DNA of 37,219 nt from Bacteroidales bacterium (GCA_018334875.1 JAGXLC010000006.1:1-37219); one strand, 5' to 3'; counted from the first letter of the stretch, positions 17,883 to 26,401 are shown. Made by a program: numbers and translations. Notes: generated from the sequence alone by a model not told the origin.

Positions 17883-17914
17883 ATAAAAAAACCGGCCTGA
17901 AAAGCAGGCCGGTT
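17883..17914 (-). terminator. Rho-independent terminator of rpsT
   Basis: On the minus strand a perfect 10-base stem AACCGGCCTG / CAGGCCGGTT closes a five-base loop (17904-17900) and is followed by a run of T's and TATTT. It lies 30 bases beyond the rpsT stop. Confidence 0.92.
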
Positions 17915-17943
17915 GTTAATGTAATGTTCCGCTTACATATTTA

Positions 17944-18198
17944 TTAACCCAGTGAATTTAAGTGTTTGGTAAGCTTCGATTTTAAGTTGGCAGCTTTATT
18001 TTTATGAATAATATTCTTTTTGGCAAGTTTATCCAACATAGATAATACCCTCGGAAGCTGCTCCTGAGCTTTCTCTTTATCAGTGGTGTTTCTTAATTTT
18101 TTAACTGCAGTACGCATCGACTTGGCATAATACTTATTATGCAGCTTCTTCTTCTGGTCTTGTCTCACTCTTTTTTCTGCAGACTTATGAGTTGGCAT
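17944..18198 (-). CDS. rpsT: 30S ribosomal protein S20
   Basis: S20 is a primary 16S rRNA-binding protein of the small subunit. The 84-residue, highly basic helical product starts MPTHKSAEKRVRQDQKK and shows the family's AKSMRTAVKKL and NIIHKNKAANLKSKL segments; the length is typical. It is preceded by tRNA-Glu on the same strand (gap of 34 bases) and followed by a strong terminator. The two are probably transcribed together from the promoter at 18336-18366. Confidence 0.97.
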   Translation of the reverse strand: MPTHKSAEKRVRQDQKKKLHNKYYAKSMRTAVKKLRNTTDKEKAQEQLPRVLSMLDKLAKKNIIHKNKAANLKSKLTKHLNSLG

Positions 18199-18232
18199 GT
18201 TTTTTTACCTTTATTATATTAATAATACTTAG

Positions 18233-18304
18233 CAGTCCGTAGGGGAATCGAACCCCTGTTACCAGGATGAAAACCTGGCGTCCTAACCCCTAGACGAACG
18301 GACC
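18233..18304 (-). tRNA. tRNA-Glu (anticodon TTC)
   Basis: The minus strand folds into a complete cloverleaf. The acceptor stem is GGTCCGT paired with ACGGACT (one G-T pair). The anticodon arm is CCAGG-TTTTCAT-CCTGG with anticodon TTC. The T arm CAGGG-GTTCGAT-TCCCCT has the usual GTTCGA loop. The discriminator is G, and CCA is not encoded. The length is 72 bases. Confidence 0.97.
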
Positions 18305-18335
18305 GGATATCAATGACCTTATTGATTTGATGACG

Positions 18336-18366
18336 CAAAGCTAAATCTTTTTATTTTTTTTGCAAA
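18336..18366 (-). promoter_or_regulatory. Promoter of tRNA-Glu and rpsT
   Basis: On the minus strand TTTG (18366-18363), 19 bases, then TAGCTTTG (18343-18336) matches the Bacteroidota -33/-7 promoter consensus exactly in sequence and spacing. Transcription should start near 18329, about 25 bases before the tRNA. This is the best promoter match in the window. Confidence 0.8.
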
Positions 18367-18438
18367 TAAAACATTAAAAAATTGATTTTTTAATTGGTCG
18401 TCATCGCAAAAAACTTCTATTAGTGATCAATATAGCTC

Positions 18439-19536
18439 TTATTTGATTTCCAGGTCCACAAATTTTGAATTCATACATCTCGCTACGGCCATATAATTTG
18501 GTTTAAAAAAGACTTTATTGCCTACCTGGTATTTCTGTTTAAGCTTGGAGTTGAGATTTTTCCCAAGGTCGTATACCGTCATATCTGAAGTGGTACCTAT
18601 AAAATTGATGTTTTCATCTTTGGCTGTAAGATCGTTCACATCTACATCCAGTAGACCAAAATCAAGGATAGCCCGGTAGTGTTTGCCGGATTCGTCCATT
18701 TCATCAGGTTGTACCACATGTCCTATATTTCCCTCTCCCACAATGCCGTCGGGTACATTCCTCTTTTCTTCCATTTCAAGTATATTGGCATTGAAAGTAA
18801 ATGTATTCGTGCTCAGAGAATTGAACCGTTTGTCATCCAGCGGGCTTGTACCGAAAAAAGCCGCTTCCCCAATTCTGAAATGATTAATTGAATCCGGAAC
18901 CAGATTTTGCTTGATCAGAGGTAGGGTGATCGAACTACCGCCGGAAATCAGATCGATTTTTTTATTGAACGTTTCTTCCAGTAATTGTTTGAAAAGACTT
19001 AACTGTACCAGTTTGTCATAAGTTGGTTCAATTCCGTACATACATCCGAGGTTGGAACCTATGCCGATGATTTCAATGTTGGACAGATTGAATACCTCTT
19101 CATAAAAGTTTACTATATTTTCCCTTAAGACCCCTTCCCGTAATTCTCCAAGCTCAATAAATATGATTATTTTATGGATTTTTTTTTGTTTTTTGGCTTC
19201 TCTGTTAAGGGCTTTGATCGTTTCAACGTTGGTATTAACTGAAATATCTGCACAGGTTACCAATTGTTTTACCAACTGCTTTGCCGGAGGTTTTATGTAG
19301 ATGGTTCTTATATCGGGATTGACTTTTTTGATGTTTTTAAGGCTTGATAGTCTGGAATCTCCTATTGAATGAACCCTTTCTACTACATCAGGAATCAATA
19401 TTTTTTCCAGGAATTTTACATCACCGGATAGTACTTTGCTAACGAGGCTCCATTGAATATTCCTGTTTTTAAGATATGCGTCTAATTTTTGAATGTTTTT
19501 TATGATGTTGTCTGTTTTTACAACCAATTCTGCCAT
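18439..19536 (-). CDS. Alanine/ornithine racemase-family PLP enzyme
   Basis: This 365-residue fold-type III PLP enzyme is likely to interconvert L- and D-forms of an amino acid; ornithine or alanine are the family's characterised substrates. The PLP lysine is K34 in SLVSKVLSG. Family motifs follow: GDSRLSSLKNIKK, ADISVNTNVETIKALN, FIELGELREGVL, GIGSNLGCMYGIEPTYDKL, ISGGSSITLPLI and NHFRIGEAAFFGT. This combination matches the ornithine-racemase/YhfX-like branch better than the cell-wall alanine racemase Alr. Codons are AT-rich, with lysine and asparagine runs. It lies 83 bases downstream of a GNAT gene on the same strand. Substrate cannot be read from the sequence. Confidence 0.8.
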   Translation of the reverse strand: MAELVVKTDNIIKNIQKLDAYLKNRNIQWSLVSKVLSGDVKFLEKILIPDVVERVHSIGDSRLSSLKNIKKVNPDIRTIYIKPPAKQLVKQLVTCADISVNTNVETIKALNREAKKQKKIHKIIIFIELGELREGVLRENIVNFYEEVFNLSNIEIIGIGSNLGCMYGIEPTYDKLVQLSLFKQLLEETFNKKIDLISGGSSITLPLIKQNLVPDSINHFRIGEAAFFGTSPLDDKRFNSLSTNTFTFNANILEMEEKRNVPDGIVGEGNIGHVVQPDEMDESGKHYRAILDFGLLDVDVNDLTAKDENINFIGTTSDMTVYDLGKNLNSKLKQKYQVGNKVFFKPNYMAVARCMNSKFVDLEIK

Positions 19537-19619
19537 TTTATTTGTATTTTAACCTGATAGGATACATTCCTGTTCATCCGTATCAGGATTTAGAAAAATG
19601 CTTTTAAAGGTTTGTTACA

Positions 19620-20078
19620 CTAATGCTTTTTCTTTTTCTCCAGTCGCATTTCAGCGTATTTTGTTTTCATTCCCAGCTTTTCATAGAGGCGTTTTGCAGG
19701 ATTGTCATATTCCACATGCAATTTTATGTCTCCCTGCGCCAACTCAAAAGATTTTTTAATGATTTCACCACCCAAACCTTTTCCTCTGTATTTCGAATTT
19801 ACTGCCACATAAACCAGTATATTTTCAGGCACATATTCACTCATGCCTGTTTTGTTCATTACCAATGCTCCTGCGAGATCATTGTTGTAATAGGCGGCCA
19901 GTAAAAATCCACCTTTACCTTCTGCTTCTGAAAAGGCATAGTCTATAGCTTTGTTAATGGCCGATTTTGAATCTCCAAAACGGTCAAGATGGTCATGCAG
20001 AAAATCAACAAACTGTTGTTTGGTTAATTCACCCAGATCGGCGGGGGTTCTGATTTCTTGAATATCTAATTGGCTCAT
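19620..20078 (-). CDS. GNAT-family N-acetyltransferase
   Basis: This 152-residue protein has the acetyl-CoA-binding motif A at about 88-104 (LVYVAVNSKYRGKGLGGEI; the loop is R98-G-K-G-L-G-G104) and a C-terminal motif B region (LHVEYDNPAKRLYEKLGM). It would transfer an acetyl group from acetyl-CoA to an amine; the acceptor is unknown. The N-terminal 50 residues form a helical extension. It precedes the racemase-family gene on the same strand. Pairing with an amino-acid racemase raises the possibility of D-amino-acid acetylation, which is inference only. Confidence 0.85.
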   Translation of the reverse strand: MSQLDIQEIRTPADLGELTKQQFVDFLHDHLDRFGDSKSAINKAIDYAFSEAEGKGGFLLAAYYNNDLAGALVMNKTGMSEYVPENILVYVAVNSKYRGKGLGGEIIKKSFELAQGDIKLHVEYDNPAKRLYEKLGMKTKYAEMRLEKKKKH

Positions 20079-20231
20079 GTTATATGTATTTAAAAATAAT
20101 GATAAAAATATTTACCTGGATTCCGGTAAATTTATGAAAACTCCCGGAATAAAGGTTTTGATTTTAATAAAGATTTTTATGATAATTTGTGATTAGAGAG
20201 ACTTGTGAAGTCAATTTGCATGGCATTTGTG

Positions 20232-20253
20232 ATAAAGGAAAATTATCCTTTAT
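20232..20253. repeat. Perfect inverted repeat ATAAAGGA-N6-TCCTTTAT
   Basis: An 8-base perfect inverted repeat with a six-base spacer lies about 50 bases upstream of the predicted promoter box of the lactonase-like gene. It may be a protein-binding site or a hairpin; no poly-T follows that would make it a terminator. Confidence 0.4.
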
Positions 20254-20300
20254 GTTATTTACAGTGAAATAAACATTCCGGGTAATTGCTTTGTAATAAT

Positions 20301-20326
20301 TATATTTGCTGTCAGAATTATTCTGA
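20301..20326 (+). promoter_or_regulatory. Candidate promoter box with operator-like palindrome for the lactonase-like gene
   Basis: TATATTTG (20301-20308) is an exact -7 box. It is followed three bases later by TCAGAAT-T-ATTCTGA (20312-20326), a perfect palindrome with one central base, which would overlap the transcription start. The -33 region is not recognisable. A repressor bound there would block initiation. Confidence 0.35.
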
Positions 20327-20410
20327 ATGATCGGGGTCAAATATACAACAACAAATTACATTAACAAATGACGGATTGGATATTTCTTCCACGTAAAAAC
20401 TGAATACATT

Positions 20411-21262
20411 ATGGAATTATTTTCTGTACACATTGCCAATTTTAAAGTAGATGGAGGGGTCATGTTTGGGGTGGTGCCCAAATCCATCTGGAACAAGAAA
20501 TATCCCGCCGATGAATATAATCTCATCAATTTGGCTCTCCGTTCATTATTGATAAAGACAAAGGACAGAAACATTCTGATTGACACAGGATGGGGTGACA
20601 AACAGGACGAAAAATTTTTCAGCCATCTTCACTTGAATGGTGGAGACGGACTTGAAGGAGGCCTGGCAAAAGCGGATGTATCCGTGGAGGATATTACCGA
20701 TGTGGTGCTTACTCACTTACATGCGGATCATTGTGGCGGAACCATTAAATTATCTGAAAACGGAGAAAAATATGAACCTGTTTTTCCCAATGCCACCGTT
20801 TGGGTCAGCAGGGACCAGTGGAATTGGGCAATTAAACCCAATATAAGGGAGCGGGATGCTTTTTTGCAGGAAAATATTTTGCCTATACAACAGTTAGGCA
20901 TTTTAAGGACTGTTACAGACGGTACGGAGATTCTTCCCGGACTGGAGGTACGACTGGTAAACGGACATACGGTAGGGCAAATGATACCTGTGGTTCAGTA
21001 CGGAAATAAAAAAATTATATATACAGCCGATTTGATACCTACCCTGGCCCATATACCTCTGCTATTCAATATGGCTTATGATCTTTTTCAACTGGATACC
21101 ATTAAGGAGAAATCCGATCATTTGAAAGAGGTATATGAAAACAATTACATTCTCTTTTTTCAGCATGATGTGTATTATGAATGTTGTGATCTGAAAAAAA
21201 CAGAAAGAGGGATACGTGCTAACAATACCTTTTTGCTTGATGAATGGCTGAAAGGAAAATGA
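20411..21262 (+). CDS. Metallo-beta-lactamase-fold hydrolase, AHL-lactonase-like
   Basis: This 283-residue dizinc hydrolase carries the full ligand set of the fold: H102-L-H104-A-D106-H107 in LTHLHADHCGG, H186 in NGHTVGQM, D207 in YTADLIP and H252 in FFQHDVYYEC. The surroundings (NLINLALRSLLIKTKDRNILIDTGWGDK, then WVSRDQWNWAIKPN) resemble the N-acyl-homoserine lactone lactonase and YtnP-like branch. Lactone or ester hydrolysis is therefore the most likely chemistry; the natural substrate is unknown. No signal peptide is seen, so it is cytoplasmic. It stands alone between divergent GNAT and convergent lspA. Confidence 0.85.
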   Translation: MELFSVHIANFKVDGGVMFGVVPKSIWNKKYPADEYNLINLALRSLLIKTKDRNILIDTGWGDKQDEKFFSHLHLNGGDGLEGGLAKADVSVEDITDVVLTHLHADHCGGTIKLSENGEKYEPVFPNATVWVSRDQWNWAIKPNIRERDAFLQENILPIQQLGILRTVTDGTEILPGLEVRLVNGHTVGQMIPVVQYGNKKIIYTADLIPTLAHIPLLFNMAYDLFQLDTIKEKSDHLKEVYENNYILFFQHDVYYECCDLKKTERGIRANNTFLLDEWLKGK

Positions 21263-21270
21263 CTGTTTTA

Positions 21271-21284
21271 GCTTCAGAGGAAGC
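21271..21284. terminator. Small hairpin between convergent genes
   Basis: GCTTC-AGAG-GAAGC forms a 5-base perfect stem in the 24-base gap between the stops of the lactonase-like gene and lspA. There is no U-run on either side, so termination efficiency would be low; it may simply be chance. Confidence 0.25.
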
Positions 21285-21286
21285 AC

Positions 21287-21898
21287 TTAGCCCTCATAAT
21301 GTTTGAAAAATTTCTTTTGAAATACCAGTATGGAGATCACACCAATGGTGATGGCTGAATCGGCAATGTTGAAGACCGGCCTGAAAAAGATGAATTGTTG
21401 ACCCGCATTAAACGGGAACCATTCCGGGTAATGGCCTTTAATGATGGGAAAATAGAGCATATCCACTACTTTTCCGTGTAAGGGGGATGAATATCCACCC
21501 GATTCGGGTAAAAATTCGGCCACCTGATTGTAGCTGTGGTTGAAGATTTCACCGTATATAACACTGTCTATAATGTTTCCAATAGCCCCTGCCATGATTA
21601 GTGATACACTGACTATTAGTCCGGTGGGTTTGTTATCTCTGATAAGGTGTACCAGGTACCACCCTATACCAATTACTGCGGCTATTCTGAACAGGGTTAA
21701 AAAGATTTTTCCTTTTTTGCCCCAGAATTCCAATCCAAAAGCCATTCCGTTGTTTTCCGTAAAGTGGATAATAAACCAATCTCCAAATATTTGATATTCC
21801 TGTCCCAGCATCATATTGGTTTTTATCCAGATCTTAAGGACTTGATCAATAATGAGAACAGTGAATACTATGATCAGGGCTTTTGTAGACTTTTCCAT
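21287..21898 (-). CDS. lspA: Lipoprotein signal peptidase LspA
   Basis: LspA is the inner-membrane aspartyl protease that removes signal peptides from diacylated prolipoproteins, including the two lipoproteins encoded in this window. Starting at the ATG 21898-21896 gives 203 residues and a normal N-terminus (MEKSTKALIIVFTVLIIDQ); the longer reading from 21949 adds 17 residues and is less likely. The catalytic pair is D146 (in HGKVVDML) and D180 (in FNIADSAITIG), with TENNGMAFG at about 47-55. An insert of about 25-30 residues lies between GNIID (107-111) and the first catalytic Asp, which I recognise as usual for Bacteroidota LspA. It follows the DksA-like gene at 94 bases and probably belongs to the ileS operon. 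Confidence 0.96.
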   Translation of the reverse strand: MEKSTKALIIVFTVLIIDQVLKIWIKTNMMLGQEYQIFGDWFIIHFTENNGMAFGLEFWGKKGKIFLTLFRIAAVIGIGWYLVHLIRDNKPTGLIVSVSLIMAGAIGNIIDSVIYGEIFNHSYNQVAEFLPESGGYSSPLHGKVVDMLYFPIIKGHYPEWFPFNAGQQFIFFRPVFNIADSAITIGVISILVFQKKFFKHYEG

Positions 21899-21992
21899 AG
21901 ATGACAGATAAACAATAAGGGTGACAAAAATAAAAAAATGATCGGTCATTAAAGACCCATCATTCTTTTATGTTCTATATTTTTAATTGTTT

Positions 21993-22370
21993 TTAACTCT
22001 GTTGCTGCTTAGCCTCAATGCTGAGCGTAGCATGAGGGACAGCTCTTAATCTTTCTTTTGCGATGAGCTTCCCTGTTTTCCTGCACACCCCATACGTTTT
22101 GTTTTCAATACGTATGAGCGCAGCTTTCAGGTGCTGAATAAATTTGAGTTGTCTCTGAGCCAAATTTCCGGCTTCTTCCCGTGAAAGTGTGGTGGCACCC
22201 TCTTCCAGTACTTTGAATGTTGGGGAAGTATCTTCCGTATCATTGCTCTCGCTGTGAGTAATGGCTGCTTTTAGAAGCTCATAATCTTTTTGGGCTTTTT
22301 CAAGTTTTTGCAAGATAATTTCTTTGAATTCAGCCAACTCTTCGTCAGTATATCTGGTCTTTTCGTCCAT
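21993..22370 (-). CDS. TraR/DksA-family RNA polymerase-binding protein
   Basis: This 125-residue protein has an N-terminal coiled-coil hairpin (about 8-85, with acidic THSESNDTEDTSP near the tip region) and a C-terminal globule corresponding to the C4 zinc finger. Only one of the four zinc cysteines remains (YGVCRKTGKLIAKERLRAVPHATLSI). That is a form I know from Bacteroidota, where the fold is kept without zinc. DksA-type proteins insert into the secondary channel of RNA polymerase and, with ppGpp, reset rRNA and amino-acid promoters; that role here is inferred. It is 51 bases downstream of ileS and 94 upstream of lspA, giving an ileS-dksA-like-lspA operon. Confidence 0.88.
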   Translation of the reverse strand: MDEKTRYTDEELAEFKEIILQKLEKAQKDYELLKAAITHSESNDTEDTSPTFKVLEEGATTLSREEAGNLAQRQLKFIQHLKAALIRIENKTYGVCRKTGKLIAKERLRAVPHATLSIEAKQQQS

Positions 22371-22421
22371 GGCTTAAAATTTTTAGTAATTCGCTAATAT
22401 AAGATTTTTTTTAATTCATAC

Positions 22422-25400
22422 TTATACTTTTTCTATTTTTATCAAGGTTTTTACATCTTGGTCAATATCAATTCGATCGGCATTATCGTCCAAAGAATCA
22501 ACAAGCGCCACTGATTCTGCAAGTGTTTGATTGCCAATATAATCTTTATGTTTTTCAATGGCTTTGTCAATTTGATCATTGCTTTGTATACGGATTTCGA
22601 TCTTGTCCGTTACTTTGAAATTTTTATCTTTCCGCAGGTTTTGGATTCTATTGACAAACTCTCTGGCGATGCCTTCCTGTTTGAGTTCTTCTGTTATTGT
22701 AATATCCAGAGCCACAGTTAACTCTCCGTCCGTGGTAACCAACCAGCCCGGAATATCTTCGGAGGTTATTTCCACATCATCCAGGGTTAAAGGAATGGTT
22801 TGGCCGTCCATATCGAGCTCGTATTTCCCTTCTTTTTCCAGTTGTATGATCTCTTCCTGCTTCATGTTATTCATGGCCTCAGTAATTTGTTTCATCAGCT
22901 TTCCGTATTTCGGGCCGAGTTTCTTAAAGTTGGGTTTCACTTTTTTGGTCAACAGCTCGGAGGTATCGCTGATATATTCCACATGCTTAACATTCACTTC
23001 GGTGAGAACCAAGTTTTTAACGGCCTCAAATTTTTGTTTGAAATCATCACTGAAAACGGGCAGAAGAATTTTGTTCAGCGGCTGTCGCACCTTAATATTG
23101 ACTTTCCTTCGGAGGGAAAGAACCATTGAGGAGATTCGCTGCGCAATATCCATTTTTTCCTCCAGATTTTTGTTGATCTGTTTCTCGCTGAATTGAGGAA
23201 ATCTGGTTAAGTGCACGGAATCTTCATTATTAAGACCGGTAACCCGATTGAGATCTTTAAACATTTTGTCTGCATAGAAAGGAGCGATCGGTGCCATTAG
23301 CCGGGTTATGGTTTCCAGACATTTATAAAGCGTCTGATAGGCAGAGATTTTCTCTTTGGAGTAATCACCGCCCCAAAAACGCTTACGATTCAATCGTACA
23401 TACCAGTTACTGAGGTTTTCAGTAACGAAGAACTGAATGGATCTCCCTGCCCTGGTGGGTTCATAATCCTCGTAATATTGTTCCACATCTTTGACCAGGG
23501 AGTTGAGAAGGGATATAATCCACTGATCAATTTCCGGCCTTTCGTTCAGGGGAATCTCTTCTTCGGCGTACTGAAAACCATCGATATTGGCATAAAGAGA
23601 GAAAAATGAATAGGTATTGAAGAGTGTTCCGAAGAATTTTCTTTTCACTTCTGTGAGGCCTTCCATATCGAATTTAAGGTTGTCCCAGGGCTGAGCATTG
23701 GTAATCATATACCATCTCAGAGGGTCGGAGCCATGCTCTTCAATTGCATCAAAGGGATCTACCACATTGCCCAGGCGTTTGGACATTTTATTTCCAACTT
23801 TATCAAGGACCAGGCCATTGGATATAATATTTTTAAAAGCTACGGAGTTAAAAAGCATCACTGCAATGGTATGGAGGGTGAAAAACCAGCCTCGGGTCTG
23901 ATCCACGCCTTCTGCGATATAATCAGCCGGAAACAGATTGTGAAAATTGTCTTTGTTTTCGAAAGGATAATGATGCTGAGCATAGGGCATGGCTCCACTG
24001 TCGAACCAAACATCGATGAGTGCAGGTTCACGGTACATTTTCTTTCCTTTGGACGAAACGAGTATGATTTCATCCACAAATGGCCTGTGTAGGTCTAAGA
24101 GATCATAGTTTCCCTTTGAAAAATCTCCTTCTTTGAAATTGTTCAGAGGATTATCCTCCATAAATCCGGCTTCCACAGCCTTGTCGATTTCATTTTTCAA
24201 TTCGGCCAGTGAACCGATACAGATGCGTTCGCTATTGTCATCGGTAGCCCAGATGGGTAATGGTGTTCCCCAGTAGCGATCTCTGGAAAGATTCCAATCC
24301 ACCAGATTTTCCAGCCATCTCCCAAACCGACCTGTCCCTGTAGCTTCGGGTTTCCAGTTAATGGTCCTGTTGTGTGCAAGAAGGTTCTCTTTTTCTGCTG
24401 TGGTTTTTATAAACCAGGAATCCAGAGGATAATAAAGTATAGGTTTGTCGGTGCGCCAGCAATGCGGATAAGTGTGTTCGTACTTTTCTATTTTGAATGC
24501 TCTGTTTTCCTTTTTTAGTTTAACGGCAATATCCACATCAACAGAAGGATCGTCTTCACCAAGATTGGGATCATATTCGTTTTTGACATATCTGCCGCTG
24601 AATTCACCCATGCCATCGATAAACTTGCCGTGTTTGTCAACCAGCGTCAGGGAACCGATCCCATATTCATAGGAAACTTTGAAATCATCCGCACCAAAAC
24701 TGGGGGCGAGATGCACAATGCCCGTACCCTCTTCAGTTGTAACGAAATCACCCGTCACCACTTTAAAAGCATCGCCATTTTCAGGACGGTAATAAGGCAT
24801 GAGCTGTTCATATCTGATGCCTGCCAGATCTGTCCCGGGAAATTCAGAGATTACCTTATAGGGAACTTTTTTGTCTCCAGGTTTATAATCTTCAAGCTTT
24901 AAGTCGGCGTGTTTTTCAGGAAAATATTTGTGAAGAAGTTCTTTGGCTACAATTACCGTAATGGGCTCGTAGGTGTACTGATTGAAAGTTCTTACCTTTA
25001 CATATTGAATGTCAGGGCCTACACCTAAAGCGGTATTGGAGGGAAGCGTCCAGGGGGTTGTTGTCCATGCAAGAAAGAACAAATCGGTATCAATATCCTT
25101 GAAAAGCCATTCGGACTTGTCATCTGGTATGACTTTAAATTGGGCAACAATGGAAGTGTCTTTTACAGTTTTATAGCAGCCGGGCATATTCAGCTCATGG
25201 GTGCTGAGACCGGTTCCGGCTGCCGGAGAGTATGGCTGAATGGTATATCCTTTATATAAATATCCCTTTTCATAGAAATTTTTAAGCAAATACCACAGGG
25301 TTTCGATGTATTTGTTGTCATAGGTGATATAAGGATTGTCCAGGTCGATCCAGTAACCCATCTTACGGGTTAAATCTTCCCATACATCTTTATATTTCAT

Positions 25401-25781
25401 TACCTCTTTCCGGCAGGTTTCGTTGTATTCCTTGACGGATATCTTTTCCCCGATATCGTCTTTGGTAATGCCCAGCTTTTTTTCCACTCCTATTTCAACC
25501 GGCAGTCCATGTGTATCCCATCCGGCTTTTCTTCTTACCAGATAGCCTTGCATGGTTTTGTACCGGCAAAAAATATCCTTAATGGCCCTTGACATTACAT
25601 GGTGGATACCCGGAACTCCATTTGCTGAAGGCGGTCCTTCATAAAAAACAAATGATTCATTTTCTTCCCGGGTTTCTATACTCTTATAAAAAGTATTGTT
25701 TTTTTCCCACTCGGTTAATTGCTCCTTATTTACTTCGGATAAATCCAGTCCGTCGTATTCTTTGAACTTCTCACGCATCAA
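22422..25781 (-). CDS. ileS: Isoleucine-tRNA ligase
   Basis: IleS charges tRNA-Ile with isoleucine and edits misactivated valine. The 1119-residue product has the class I signature as G58-I-H-H61 in PPSANGVPGIHHV and K665-M-S-K-R in VGNKMSKRLGN. The CP1 editing domain lies between them (for example FLAWTTTPWTLPSNTALGVGP near 235). The GIHH variant, length and C-terminal region lacking a zinc knuckle place it in the eukaryote-like type 2 group, which in other bacteria is linked to mupirocin insensitivity. The start MMREKF could be either adjacent ATG (25781 or 25778). An exact -7 box lies just upstream. It leads the ileS-dksA-like-lspA operon. Confidence 0.97.
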   Translation of the reverse strand: MMREKFKEYDGLDLSEVNKEQLTEWEKNNTFYKSIETREENESFVFYEGPPSANGVPGIHHVMSRAIKDIFCRYKTMQGYLVRRKAGWDTHGLPVEIGVEKKLGITKDDIGEKISVKEYNETCRKEVMKYKDVWEDLTRKMGYWIDLDNPYITYDNKYIETLWYLLKNFYEKGYLYKGYTIQPYSPAAGTGLSTHELNMPGCYKTVKDTSIVAQFKVIPDDKSEWLFKDIDTDLFFLAWTTTPWTLPSNTALGVGPDIQYVKVRTFNQYTYEPITVIVAKELLHKYFPEKHADLKLEDYKPGDKKVPYKVISEFPGTDLAGIRYEQLMPYYRPENGDAFKVVTGDFVTTEEGTGIVHLAPSFGADDFKVSYEYGIGSLTLVDKHGKFIDGMGEFSGRYVKNEYDPNLGEDDPSVDVDIAVKLKKENRAFKIEKYEHTYPHCWRTDKPILYYPLDSWFIKTTAEKENLLAHNRTINWKPEATGTGRFGRWLENLVDWNLSRDRYWGTPLPIWATDDNSERICIGSLAELKNEIDKAVEAGFMEDNPLNNFKEGDFSKGNYDLLDLHRPFVDEIILVSSKGKKMYREPALIDVWFDSGAMPYAQHHYPFENKDNFHNLFPADYIAEGVDQTRGWFFTLHTIAVMLFNSVAFKNIISNGLVLDKVGNKMSKRLGNVVDPFDAIEEHGSDPLRWYMITNAQPWDNLKFDMEGLTEVKRKFFGTLFNTYSFFSLYANIDGFQYAEEEIPLNERPEIDQWIISLLNSLVKDVEQYYEDYEPTRAGRSIQFFVTENLSNWYVRLNRKRFWGGDYSKEKISAYQTLYKCLETITRLMAPIAPFYADKMFKDLNRVTGLNNEDSVHLTRFPQFSEKQINKNLEEKMDIAQRISSMVLSLRRKVNIKVRQPLNKILLPVFSDDFKQKFEAVKNLVLTEVNVKHVEYISDTSELLTKKVKPNFKKLGPKYGKLMKQITEAMNNMKQEEIIQLEKEGKYELDMDGQTIPLTLDDVEITSEDIPGWLVTTDGELTVALDITITEELKQEGIAREFVNRIQNLRKDKNFKVTDKIEIRIQSNDQIDKAIEKHKDYIGNQTLAESVALVDSLDDNADRIDIDQDVKTLIKIEKV

Positions 25782-25808
25782 GGTAGATTTTTGCTGGTTG
25801 AAATGCTA

Positions 25809-25816
25809 CAAAGATA
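25809..25816 (-). promoter_or_regulatory. Candidate ileS -7 promoter box
   Basis: Minus-strand TATCTTTG fits TAnnTTTG exactly and ends 27 bases before the ileS ATG. The nearest TTG upstream (25843-25841) is 24 bases away, longer than the preferred spacing. Confidence 0.45.
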
Positions 25817-25993
25817 GTAGATCTCATTAAAAATGTATAACAATAAAATTATAAACTCCACTTAAATTTATTGGCTATGGCGTTGGCAAGCTTCTTTTGT
25901 ACAGTTGAATGCACAGGGCAGTTTGAAATGGTTGTTGTCAGATATTCAGATTGTTAAAAAATAAATCCGAAGAGGTATTATGCGGAAGTTCTT

Positions 25994-26245
25994 TTAACCT
26001 TTTTTCCGGTTCACTTCCTCATCGATATATTTGTCTATTATAGAATGATCTTCAATAATTTCAACTTTTTCAATTTTATTGGTTCTGTAATGATACCATA
26101 TTTCTACCATAAATTCATCCAGTGTATAAAGGCTTACAAAGTAATTGTTTGCTTTTCTTCTGCTGATTTGTTTGCCTTTATCCAACACCAGAGAGGCTTT
26201 TTCTCCCTCCGGCAGTTTTTGAAAATTTGATTTGTTCATTTTCAT
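25994..26245 (-). CDS. Small conserved-looking hypothetical protein
   Basis: This 83-residue protein begins MKMNKSNFQKLPEGEKASLVLDKG; the second Met (26239) could also be the start. It alternates charged and aromatic residues (YFVSLYTLDEFMVEIWYHYRTNKIEKVEII) in a beta-hairpin-like pattern and ends in a basic tail. It is soluble, with no signal peptide or cysteines. I recall similar short Bacteroidota proteins with a LPxxEKAxxV start and an FxVEIxY strand, but no function is known. It lies 212 bases upstream of ileS and 200 bases downstream of the ABC transporter gene, probably as a single-gene unit. Confidence 0.6.
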   Translation of the reverse strand: MKMNKSNFQKLPEGEKASLVLDKGKQISRRKANNYFVSLYTLDEFMVEIWYHYRTNKIEKVEIIEDHSIIDKYIDEEVNRKKG

Positions 26246-26401
26246 TCAAATAGACATTTCTTAATATAAACAATCAATGATACCCTTTGTTTTAAAAGAT
26301 AAGTTGAGAAGCTTGCGTTTATTTTAAACGAATAAAAGTGCTTTTCCTGTATGAAGTTTGTGAAGTTATTATTTAATATTTTTTGGATAATCTATTAAAT
26401 G

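Larger units (their letters stand above)
20079..20410. other. Divergent regulatory region between GNAT and the lactonase-like gene
   Basis: This 332-base AT-rich gap has no credible gene. It holds three direct copies of TTGTGA (20187, 20203, 20227), a perfect 8-base hairpin (20232-20253), an exact TAnnTTTG box (20301-20308) and a palindrome right after it (20312-20326). No convincing box was found for the minus-strand GNAT gene. Confidence 0.5.

Noticed and set aside
22579-23196. 205-codon plus-strand frame inside ileS
   Set aside because: It is antisense to the C-terminal domain of ileS, which is intact; serine/leucine/phenylalanine-rich composition is typical of an antisense shadow.
22371-25993. 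T-box or other riboswitch controlling ileS
   Set aside because: The 212 bases upstream of ileS show no T-box features or specifier stem, and T-boxes are not expected in this phylum.
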